From Vibrio fluminensis (GTDB lineage: Bacteria > Pseudomonadota > Gammaproteobacteria > Enterobacterales > Vibrionaceae), in NCBI RefSeq assembly GCF_015278125.1, contig NZ_JADILO010000038.1:1-35675 (forward strand): a stretch of DNA of 35,675 nt, given 5' to 3'. The notes beneath the pieces are model-generated. The model made no database searches and was not told where the DNA came from. It saw nothing but the letters and a program-made list of their open reading frames with translations. Each line of letters starts with the position of its first letter. The stretch's first letter is position 1. A program made the position numbers and the translations under genes. Positions 8,358-15,576 of this stretch are shown here, piece after piece.

Positions 8358-8681
8358 TTATTGTTTTACTTCTAGAGGGAACAGTTCCAGTTTCCACATT
8401 TTATTACCACGAGAGACGGTGACGTAATCAGCGTTAATGTTCTGAATGTTAAACCCAGCCACTTTGTCACCTTTAGCCTTTGTCTGGCCATCTAAGATGG
8501 CAAAGCACTTTTCATTTTCACCACAAACGATACTTTGAAGGTTTGGTACTCGAGCATGCACCACTTTCTTCACTGACGTCGATTTAGATGATGACTGCCA
8601 ATTTAATGGGGCAGTTGGATCTTGAGATGCCACAGCTACAGAAGATATAGCGAGCAAAAGAAATAGACTCTTATTAGCCAC
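8358..8681 (-). CDS. mshK: MshK, periplasmic PilP-like MSHA protein
   Basis: A small exported protein that probably acts like PilP, linking the MshI/MshJ inner-membrane complex to the secretin. I place the start at the GTG at 8681: AGGAG lies six to seven bases upstream and it gives a good signal peptide (MANKSLFLLLAISSVAVAS). The frame is open further back to a TTG at 8705, but that start would put polar residues before the signal peptide and overlap mshJ by 32 bases. With the GTG start the overlap is 8 bases and the protein has 107 residues. The C-terminal part resembles the PilP/GspC homology region (VAGFNIQNINADYVTV). Confidence 0.8.
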   Translation of the reverse strand: MANKSLFLLLAISSVAVASQDPTAPLNWQSSSKSTSVKKVVHARVPNLQSIVCGENEKCFAILDGQTKAKGDKVAGFNIQNINADYVTVSRGNKMWKLELFPLEVKQ

Positions 8682-9324
8682 CAATAAACTCCTGTCTAGT
8701 TCCAAGGGTGTAAACTTCCAAAATCAAACGTGCTTTGGGATAAGCATCTACTTGATAACTAAAACTGCGCCAATAGTAATTCACTGGTAAGGATTCCAGC
8801 GTTTCCAAATACTTTAGAATGGCGAAGTAATTTCCTGTCAGTTCTAAACGAACAGGATGCAAATAGTAGCCAGCATAGTTTTCTGATGCTTCGCCACTAA
8901 TAATTGGCTCTGCTTTTAACGACTCAAGCGAGACTAAATGCAAACCTTTACTGCCTGCTAAAACATCTTCTAATAATTTCGCCATCTGACTAGGAGAAAT
9001 AAGACTATCGATCACTTTCGCTAGTTTCTCTGACAGTGTTTGACTCTCTTTCAATAAGCGTTTGTATTCGATGTTAATCGCTTGATCGGGATCTTTCTTT
9101 AACTTTGCTGTAATGGTTAATATTTCAGCTTCCAAACGCATATTGCTCTGTTCTGTCACTGATATCTGTCGATTAAGCGCACGATTATCATTAATCGCAG
9201 GCTCCAACAGCATTGTAAAAATCACCATTACAACGACAACGATGCTGCAAATAGTGATCAACCATTTTTCACGCGAGCTCAGATTGGAGAATTTCTCACT
9301 CAATTTCTGCCAATGTGCTTTCAT
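8674..9324 (-). CDS. mshJ: MshJ, PilO-like MSHA protein
   Basis: A bitopic inner-membrane protein of the alignment complex, similar in layout to PilO/GspM. A short cytoplasmic N-terminus is followed by a membrane segment (about 21-41), a coiled-coil region (about 50-100) and a periplasmic ferredoxin-like domain whose final strands read LTGNYFAILKYLETLESLP, typical of PilO. I use the ATG at 9324, which overlaps the mshI stop codon as TGATG; an in-frame GTG lies one codon earlier. The protein has 216 residues. It overlaps mshK by 8 bases. Confidence 0.85.
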   Translation of the reverse strand: MKAHWQKLSEKFSNLSSREKWLITICSIVVVVMVIFTMLLEPAINDNRALNRQISVTEQSNMRLEAEILTITAKLKKDPDQAINIEYKRLLKESQTLSEKLAKVIDSLISPSQMAKLLEDVLAGSKGLHLVSLESLKAEPIISGEASENYAGYYLHPVRLELTGNYFAILKYLETLESLPVNYYWRSFSYQVDAYPKARLILEVYTLGTRQEFIGG

Positions 9325-10766
9325 CACTCAGTCTCTTTTTCTTGGGTGCGTAATTCAAACGTCAGGATATTTTGCTCGTTGCGAGCAATTTTTAGTTTCT
9401 CAAACGATCGACCGACTAAGTTTATTTCACTCTTAAATTGATTCACCCAATTTGGAATCGCTTGAGGATCTTTGGCTAATCCTTTGATATCCAAATTCTC
9501 ATTATCCATCTTAATTGAGCTTAATGAGATGTCATTTCGTCCTATCTGAGCCAATGACTGCATCACACCTGAATAACCCGCTTGTAACTGGCCATCATAT
9601 TTAGCTACCGCAGCTAAAGAGTCTTGTTTCGATTGAATTTCTTCTTTCAGACGCTCAACGGCATGAACTTTTTCTGGCGAAGGGCGATGTTTGGCAAGGC
9701 GTTGATTAAGGCTTGCAAGCTGCTGATTAAATTCCTGTTCTTGTGACTTAATCACAGCCAAGCTCTCATTAAGTTGACTATTTTTCCAGGCAAAATAACC
9801 ATAACTTGCGCTAAATACTACAACTAAAGCAACTAAGGTAAGCGCCACATTGTTCAACGTAAAACGTTCAACTTTAGGCTTCAAATGTGCTGGATAGAGG
9901 TTTATCGCAGAAAAGCATTCCGTCGCCATCGCATCAACAAGCAATGTTCCGGAATCACTCTTAGCGCTGGACAACGGTGAGACTTTTACACTCAACCTTT
10001 GATCTAACTCACTCGCAAGCTCTTGATCATTTTCATCATCACAGCATATTTTTAAATGATGCAATGTTGAACCACGAAGCTGAGAGGATAGATAGTCAAT
10101 CGAACGCTGCAGTTCAAGAGCAACACCATCCAACTGCAAACCGCTAGTTGCAACACCTGTTAGGGGGAAAGTAACACCGCGCATCGTACGCTGAAAAATA
10201 CAACGATTATCGACAAATGCGCTTAATTTATAACCCGCACCCTTACTCCGTTGAAATAAAACAAACCGTTCAACATCTTTAGTGACACGTGGCCAAATAT
10301 CATCTTCAACTAATACCTGGCCTAGATGAATTTTAATTTCATTCAACTTAGACACTAGGCCTAAAACCAAAGACTTTCCGACTACATAAACTTGAAGCTT
10401 ATTGCTTGTTGGTAATGGCGTTGCGTCAGCAATAATATCCGTGACTTTTTCGCTAATCAGATCTTTGAGTAAAAAAGGTAATGTTAAGCTCAACTCTTCT
10501 TGAGGCACATTAGGTTTATCAATCTGATAGTTTTGATACAGACCTGAGTTCAGCACTACATCAATGGTTATATCCGAGATTTCTGCTTGTTTTAAAGTGT
10601 CGACAAGCACATTTTGCCACTGACCAGAATCACAAGTAACTTGCTTTGGTATACCCGAATCATCCCAGTCAGAGAAGTGAATTGAGTTAGGTTGTACTAC
10701 CACTCGCAAGCGATTAGTCGTGTTGCTAACAGAACTAAACTTTCCTAATAACGATTGAATGCTCAT
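9324..10766 (-). CDS. mshI: MshI, PilM/PilN-like fusion protein of MSHA biogenesis
   Basis: Inner-membrane alignment protein of the MSHA machine. The layout suggests a fusion of the two T4P proteins PilM and PilN. Residues 1 to about 280 look like an actin-fold PilM-type domain. INLYPAHLKPK (about 288-298) matches the PilN N-terminal motif, followed by a membrane helix (about 305-326), a coiled coil (about 330-400) and a periplasmic PilN-like domain. The length is 480 residues. It starts six bases after the mshH stop and its TGA overlaps the mshJ start. The fusion reading is inference from the order of motifs. Confidence 0.85.
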   Translation of the reverse strand: MSIQSLLGKFSSVSNTTNRLRVVVQPNSIHFSDWDDSGIPKQVTCDSGQWQNVLVDTLKQAEISDITIDVVLNSGLYQNYQIDKPNVPQEELSLTLPFLLKDLISEKVTDIIADATPLPTSNKLQVYVVGKSLVLGLVSKLNEIKIHLGQVLVEDDIWPRVTKDVERFVLFQRSKGAGYKLSAFVDNRCIFQRTMRGVTFPLTGVATSGLQLDGVALELQRSIDYLSSQLRGSTLHHLKICCDDENDQELASELDQRLSVKVSPLSSAKSDSGTLLVDAMATECFSAINLYPAHLKPKVERFTLNNVALTLVALVVVFSASYGYFAWKNSQLNESLAVIKSQEQEFNQQLASLNQRLAKHRPSPEKVHAVERLKEEIQSKQDSLAAVAKYDGQLQAGYSGVMQSLAQIGRNDISLSSIKMDNENLDIKGLAKDPQAIPNWVNQFKSEINLVGRSFEKLKIARNEQNILTFELRTQEKETE

Positions 10767-10772
10767 CTACTA

Positions 10773-12776
10773 CTAACTTCTTCGCCAACGGTTTCGGCGT
10801 CCTATCTGTATATTCGCTTTGGACTTTCCGGACTGTTCCAATTTGGGTTCCGGTATCATCTGTTGCTCTGGGGAAAAATAACGTCCTTGCACACCATCAA
10901 CACCCAACTCTAATAAAGTGTTGAATTCCTGTTCTTGATCGACGCCTACCGCAATGACTTGTGTACGCAACCCTTCACAAGCACCTAGCAAACTTCGAAC
11001 GAACAGTTGATTTTCATGTCTTTGATCGATTTTCTTAATCAAACTACGATGCAGTTTCAAATAATCAACGGAAAGCTCTTTTAAGTAATAAGTACTAACA
11101 ATGGATCGTCCAGCTTGCCCAACAACAACTTTACAACCTAAACCATTTAACATCTTGATCACGGGTCGCATATAATCAATATGCTGTACTAATCTGGCTT
11201 CTGAAAACTCAAATAGAAGAGTGCGTCGCAAATCAATTGAAAGTTGAAGTAGCTCATCCCTAAACAAACGAAAGTACTTCTTATCTGAAAATGGGGTAAT
11301 ATTTAAGTTTATAGAATAACATAAACCATTTTTTGACGTCTTCAAAAATTTGGCGACGGCTAAAAAAACCGCGCGATCCAAAATACTTTCATAACCGACA
11401 GACTCTATTGCGGTATGGAAACGAGAGGCTTTTATTAAACCTTGTTGCGGGTCATTGATACGGACAAACAATTCATTGTGACAAATTGTTGGCTGCTGAT
11501 TTTCCAGTAGATAACAAGGTTGGTAGAAAACGTAGACAGAGTCAGGAGTCAACACTTGGTCAAAGAGAGTGCGCCAGCGAACACTACCTCGTTCATCATC
11601 ATGTGTTATCAGCTTATTAAAGCGACTCCATGCGTTAGCCTGCTGTAAACGAGCGCTTTTAAGTGCCGTCTCAGCTTCATCCATGATTTTACCTTGTCGC
11701 TCCCCCTCTTGATACATGCTAAGGCCAATGTGACACCAGTTGTCTTTAACTAGTGGTTCAAGAGATTGCAATTTATCAAATTTCTTCAAGCAATTCGTGG
11801 CTATGTTCGCCACTTCTTTGCTACTTAAATGTGGCGCAAATATCGCAAAATCTGATTCATAATAACGCGACAAAATAACATCTGGATAACGTAAAATAAC
11901 CGTATTAATCGACTCACCAATATCAACGATAAATTGATTGGCAGTTTGCTTGTCCACTTCTTCTTTTACTAAATCCCAATCATCAATGCGAATGAGCAAT
12001 ACACCGCCATGGGAACCACTCTCAGAAAGTGCCGCCTCAAGTTTACTATCAAATAAAACTCGATTGGCGGTGCCGGTTAATTGATCAAGAAAAGTCTGGG
12101 TACGAATAAAAGTATCAAAACGGCTTCGCTCTTGCCGCGCATCTTGTAACTCTTCGATTAAGCGATCAAGCGCCTCACTGGCTGTATATGGCCACTCGCT
12201 TTCATCCCCTTTTGCATATTGCTCGACTCGCCCAGCAAGAATCATTCGCCCTCGCTCTTCTAAAAGTTCGGAGCCAATCAACTGCTCTTTTAACCACTTC
12301 ATACCTCGTATTAAGCAGAAGACTATCAACGCGACAGCCAAAGTAATCGACCAAAGAGCCTGCATTGAGTAGCCATATCCTACATAAGGAGGAACAGCCG
12401 TAAAGCGGACAGTAAAACCAGGATTTCGCTCGAGGGAATAATCAGCTTTATAGAATAGTGCTGGATCGATTTTTGATGATGTATCGCGATAGCGATAAAT
12501 CACACCAACTTGAGATGATAGCTCCATCTCTACGATACTCGATGCTTGTAGCATTTTAGGCATCCAGCGCTGCATAGAATAGGCCGCATCAGGATCTTCC
12601 ATCTCTTTATCAACCACTTTCACAATACCTTTCAGTGATTGATCGAGATACTCTTGCCCGAGACTACGAAATGATAGTGTTCCACCAAGGAACAAGATAA
12701 ACATCGCACTAATTACGATAACCGTAACAAACGCAACAAGTCGCGTGCTCAATTTTAAGGTAGGTGTATACCTCAT
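10773..12776 (-). CDS. csrD: MshH/CsrD, degenerate GGDEF-EAL membrane protein
   Basis: CsrD-family protein. In E. coli CsrD targets the regulatory RNAs CsrB and CsrC for RNase E decay and so frees CsrA; in Vibrio the gene is also called mshH because it heads the MSHA locus. Two membrane helices (about 12-34 and 139-158) enclose a periplasmic domain of about 100 residues. A HAMP-like linker, a GGDEF-like domain and an EAL-like domain follow. The GGDEF site reads YYES before DF, and the EAL site reads ELF, so both catalytic motifs are lost, as in E. coli CsrD. The C-terminus is Arg-rich. The length is 667 residues. Only six bases separate it from mshI, so it probably shares a transcript with the pilus genes. 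Confidence 0.9.
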   Translation of the reverse strand: MRYTPTLKLSTRLVAFVTVIVISAMFILFLGGTLSFRSLGQEYLDQSLKGIVKVVDKEMEDPDAAYSMQRWMPKMLQASSIVEMELSSQVGVIYRYRDTSSKIDPALFYKADYSLERNPGFTVRFTAVPPYVGYGYSMQALWSITLAVALIVFCLIRGMKWLKEQLIGSELLEERGRMILAGRVEQYAKGDESEWPYTASEALDRLIEELQDARQERSRFDTFIRTQTFLDQLTGTANRVLFDSKLEAALSESGSHGGVLLIRIDDWDLVKEEVDKQTANQFIVDIGESINTVILRYPDVILSRYYESDFAIFAPHLSSKEVANIATNCLKKFDKLQSLEPLVKDNWCHIGLSMYQEGERQGKIMDEAETALKSARLQQANAWSRFNKLITHDDERGSVRWRTLFDQVLTPDSVYVFYQPCYLLENQQPTICHNELFVRINDPQQGLIKASRFHTAIESVGYESILDRAVFLAVAKFLKTSKNGLCYSINLNITPFSDKKYFRLFRDELLQLSIDLRRTLLFEFSEARLVQHIDYMRPVIKMLNGLGCKVVVGQAGRSIVSTYYLKELSVDYLKLHRSLIKKIDQRHENQLFVRSLLGACEGLRTQVIAVGVDQEQEFNTLLELGVDGVQGRYFSPEQQMIPEPKLEQSGKSKANIQIGRRNRWRRS

Positions 12777-12936
12777 AAATTGGAGTTCCCTCTCTGTGAT
12801 TCTGATGAGTAACCGACAAGAACCGGATAATACGCTAGAACTATTGCGCTAGCACGAACAACCTCCTTCCTTCGAGGTATCAGTCCTCAAACGTCTAATC
12901 ATCATTAAAACGTTTAAGTTTCTATCCCCAATATAT
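12777..12936 (-). promoter_or_regulatory. mshH/csrD upstream region with GGA-rich stretch
   Basis: About 160 bases lie between the ssb terminator and the mshH start. Read on the minus strand, GAAGGAAGGAGG (around 12861-12873) holds three GGA motifs, and GAGGGAAC precedes the start codon at about ribosome-site distance. A pair of CTAGCG direct repeats lies around 12833-12854, just before a possible -10 TATTAT. The region must contain the promoter for the secretory MSHA genes, but I cannot fix it. Confidence 0.3.
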
Positions 12937-12966
12937 AAAAAAGCCGCGAAAATCGCGGCTTTTTTT
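12937..12966 (-). terminator. Bidirectional terminator after ssb
   Basis: The 9-bp perfect stem 12941-12949 / 12953-12961 has an AAA loop. It is flanked by an A run (12937-12942) and a T run (12960-12966), so it can end transcription on both strands. It lies 14 bases after the ssb stop on the minus strand. Confidence 0.88.
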
Positions 12967-12979
12967 AACATTCAATCGA

Positions 12980-13513
12980 TTAAAACGGGATATCGTCGTC
13001 AAAATCCATTGGCGGCTCATTGTATTGAGGCTGCTGCTGAGGCGGTTGCTGAGGAGCACGCTGTTGAGGCGCCTGCTGTTGCTGCATTGCAGGTTGTTGA
13101 GGCTGACCCCAACCTTGCTGTTGCTGCTGTTGACCGCCCATAGGTGCACCTTGACCACCTTGACGACCACCTAGCATTTGCATTACGCCGTTGTAGCCTT
13201 GTACCACGATCTCAGTTGTGTACTGATCTTGACCTTGCTGGTTTTGCCACTTACGTGTTTGCAATTGACCTTCAATATATACTTGAGAGCCCTTACGCAG
13301 GTACTCACCAGCAACTTCCGCAAGCTTGCCAAATAGAGCCACACGGTGCCATTCAGTTTTCTCGCGCTGTTCACCAGTCGCTTTATCACGCCACGTTTCT
13401 GAAGTTGCAACAGTAATGTTTGCTACTGCGCCGCCACTAGGCATATAGCGCACTTCTGGGTCTTGGCCTAAGTTACCCACTAAAATAACTTTGTTTACTC
13501 CACGGCTAGCCAT
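12980..13513 (-). CDS. ssb: Single-stranded DNA-binding protein SSB
   Basis: Homotetrameric protein that coats single-stranded DNA in replication, repair and transformation. An OB-fold covers residues 1 to about 112 (starts MASRGVNKVILVGNLGQDPE). A Gln/Pro/Gly-rich flexible linker (about 113-165) is followed by the acidic tip MDFDDDIPF, which binds partner proteins. The length is 177 residues, normal for Vibrio. GGAG lies 6-7 bases before the ATG. In E. coli ssb and uvrA are divergent neighbours; here qstR and galU lie between them. Confidence 0.97.
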   Translation of the reverse strand: MASRGVNKVILVGNLGQDPEVRYMPSGGAVANITVATSETWRDKATGEQREKTEWHRVALFGKLAEVAGEYLRKGSQVYIEGQLQTRKWQNQQGQDQYTTEIVVQGYNGVMQMLGGRQGGQGAPMGGQQQQQQGWGQPQQPAMQQQQAPQQRAPQQPPQQQPQYNEPPMDFDDDIPF

Positions 13514-13813
13514 GTTTCGCTCCGTCTAGATGCATTTTTGATAACGCATAAGGATAGCACACCCGCCTAACAATTCGAACAACAGTTCGAGTTATCTTGA
13601 TTGATTGATAGCTTTTTTGCTACTAGTCCCAAATCCACATACTGAAGCACTCTATTCACTCTCTAAATTTCAATGAGATAAAGAAAACTCACTATCAAAT
13701 ATGAAACAGGAAAAAGATTCATACTGAAGATGGATCGCTCTTTAGCAATAAATAAGACAGGATAACAAGCTCTAAATTTATAAATTGCAACTTATCAAGG
13801 ATGTGAACAACTT
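13514..13813. promoter_or_regulatory. Divergent ssb/qstR intergenic region
   Basis: This 300-base AT-rich region must hold the ssb promoter (leftward) and qstR promoter (rightward). An inverted repeat centred at 13582 (CGAAC-AACA-GTTCG, extended to 13572-13593 with one wobble) lies about 60 bases before ssb. A CTAAATTTATAAA stretch (13772-13784) resembles the centre of the HapR/LuxR quorum-sensing operator, with further GATTGATA at 13603-13610. I see no LexA box (CTG-N10-CAG) here. No gene is visible. Confidence 0.4.
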
Positions 13814-14461
13814 ATGGCTAAAAACATCTATGCAAGAACACTCTACTTCCTATGTGAAGATAAAAATGCTCATTACCCGCTTGTTGACCAATTTGAAAAA
13901 GCACTCGGTGTCCCGATACCGCGTATGGAACCAGAGGACTTTATGCTTGCTATGCAACAGCACAAGCATAAAATTTTGTTGATTGATCACAATGATTATC
14001 AACAACTACATAGTGCAATTAGGAACCTTCCCCTGTCGAATAAGATCTTTGAGACTGTCATTTTCAATGTAGAAAGACGCTTAACGACCGATGAATTGCT
14101 AAGTTTTGGAAACTTAAAAGCACTATTCTACAAAGACGATGAGATCGCTAATGTGGCCTATGGTTGTGGGGAAGTGATTAACAGCCAAAACTGGCTGCCC
14201 AGAAAAGTGGCGGCGCAACTACTGCACTATTATCGTCATGTGATTGATAGCCAAACCTCGCCAGCAACGGTTGATCTTACGACAAGAGAAATTCAAATTC
14301 TGCGCAGTTTAAAGACTGGCGCTTCTAACATTCAAATCGCTGAGGATCTTTTTATCAGCGAGTTCACGGTAAAATCACATCTTTACCAGATATTTAAAAA
14401 GCTATCAGTAAAGAACAGAGTGCAGGCAATCTCATGGGCGAAACAGCACCTAGTGTCTTAA
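13814..14461 (+). CDS. qstR: QstR, LuxR-type competence regulator
   Basis: In V. cholerae QstR links TfoX (chitin) and HapR (quorum sensing) signals to late competence genes such as comEA and comM, and to type VI secretion. The N-terminal domain (about 1-145) resembles a degenerate receiver of the CsgD/VpsT type. The C-terminal LuxR helix-turn-helix covers about 152-212 (LTTREIQILRSLKTGAS, then EFTVKSHLYQIFKKL). The length of 215 residues matches, and so does the location between ssb and galU, which is where I recall qstR in V. cholerae. AAGGA lies 12 bases before the ATG, a rather long spacing. The family contains other CsgD-like regulators; position decides this name. Confidence 0.85.
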   Translation: MAKNIYARTLYFLCEDKNAHYPLVDQFEKALGVPIPRMEPEDFMLAMQQHKHKILLIDHNDYQQLHSAIRNLPLSNKIFETVIFNVERRLTTDELLSFGNLKALFYKDDEIANVAYGCGEVINSQNWLPRKVAAQLLHYYRHVIDSQTSPATVDLTTREIQILRSLKTGASNIQIAEDLFISEFTVKSHLYQIFKKLSVKNRVQAISWAKQHLVS

Positions 14462-14578
14462 AAAGCATACAACGGTTAAAAAATCAACTTTTGCACTAGT
14501 CGGTTAATTATCTATTCATTAAAACCATGCTATCTTGTCGGCAAATTTAATTACGTCAGAGATATAAAGGGTTTTATC

Positions 14579-15451
14579 ATGATTAAGAAGTGCCTATTTC
14601 CAGCGGCAGGTTACGGAACTCGCTTCCTTCCGGCAACGAAATCAATGCCAAAGGAAATGATGCCAGTAGTAAATAAACCGCTAATTGAATATGGTGTCGA
14701 AGAAGCGATTCAAGCGGGTATGGACGGTATGTGCATCGTAACTGGCCGTGGTAAACACTCAATCATGGATCACTTCGATAAGAACTACGAACTAGAGCAT
14801 CAAATCAATGGTACTAATAAAGAAGAACTGTTGGTCGATATTCGCGAGATCATTGAGTCAGCGAATTTTACTTACATCCGTCAACGTGAGATGAAAGGTC
14901 TAGGTCATGCTATTTTGACTGGCCGTGAACTTATTGGTGACGAACCGTTTGCTGTAGTACTTGCCGATGACCTTTGTGTTAATGAGCAAGAAGGTGTTCT
15001 CGCTCAAATGGTCACTCTGTTTAAACAGTTCCGTTGTTCGATTGTTGCAGTACAAGAAGTTCCAGAAAATGAAACTCATAAGTATGGCGTTATCTCTGGT
15101 GAAATGATTAAAGATGACATCTTCCGTGTTGATGACATGGTAGAAAAACCAGAGCCAGGTACTGCGCCAAGCAACCTAGCAATCATTGGTCGTTATATTT
15201 TAACTCCAGATATCTTTGAGCTAATTGAGCAAACTGAACCTGGTAAAGGCGGCGAGATTCAAATCACTGACGCACTACTAAAGCAAGCTAAAGCAGGCTG
15301 TGTTCTAGCATACAAGTTTAAAGGTCAGCGCTTTGACTGTGGTAGTGTCGAAGGTTATATCGAAGCAACGAACTACTGTTTTGAAAATCTATACCTTAAA
15401 GACAGCAAGAAAACTGAACTCGGCAAACACGCTACAGCCAAACAAGCTTAA
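14579..15451 (+). CDS. galU: UTP-glucose-1-phosphate uridylyltransferase GalU
   Basis: Makes UDP-glucose from UTP and glucose-1-phosphate in the cytoplasm, supplying LPS, capsule and Vibrio exopolysaccharide. The N-terminal nucleotidyltransferase signature AAGYGTRFLPATKSMPKEM starts at residue 9. The sugar-binding region includes VLADDLCV and the C-terminal FDCGSVEGYIEA motif. The length is 290 residues. AAGGG lies eight bases before the ATG. It has 117 bases of upstream DNA and its own terminator, so it is probably monocistronic. Its place beside biofilm and pilus genes is standard for Vibrio. Confidence 0.97.
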   Translation: MIKKCLFPAAGYGTRFLPATKSMPKEMMPVVNKPLIEYGVEEAIQAGMDGMCIVTGRGKHSIMDHFDKNYELEHQINGTNKEELLVDIREIIESANFTYIRQREMKGLGHAILTGRELIGDEPFAVVLADDLCVNEQEGVLAQMVTLFKQFRCSIVAVQEVPENETHKYGVISGEMIKDDIFRVDDMVEKPEPGTAPSNLAIIGRYILTPDIFELIEQTEPGKGGEIQITDALLKQAKAGCVLAYKFKGQRFDCGSVEGYIEATNYCFENLYLKDSKKTELGKHATAKQA

Positions 15452-15470
15452 TCAGCGAATAAACTAACAT

Positions 15471-15502
15471 AAAGGCAGCCACTGGCTGCCTTTACTGTTT
15501 TT
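15471..15502 (+). terminator. galU terminator
   Basis: The 10-bp perfect stem AAAGGCAGCC (15471-15480) / GGCTGCCTTT (15484-15493) lies 20 bases after galU. The T tract is broken (TTTACTGTTTTT), and its end overlaps the LexA box of uvrA. Confidence 0.7.
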
Positions 15503-15512
15503 ATGTCCAGTA
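15493..15512 (+). promoter_or_regulatory. LexA (SOS) box of uvrA
   Basis: TACTG-N10-CAGTA is a near-perfect gammaproteobacterial LexA operator (consensus TACTG-TATATATATA-CAGTA). It lies just before a possible promoter: TTGAAC (15520-15525) and TAATAC (15541-15546) with a short 15-base spacer. LexA bound here should repress uvrA until DNA damage. Confidence 0.85.
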
Positions 15513-15576
15513 TTTTTCTTTGAACATTTATCGCACTGTGTAATACTAGAAGTTCTTCCCATACAGAGCGATTACC

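Noticed and set aside
12922..13170. An 82-residue minus-strand frame overlapping the end of ssb
   Set aside because: It is the shifted frame of the Gln/Pro-rich SSB linker; low complexity explains its openness and it reads through the terminator.
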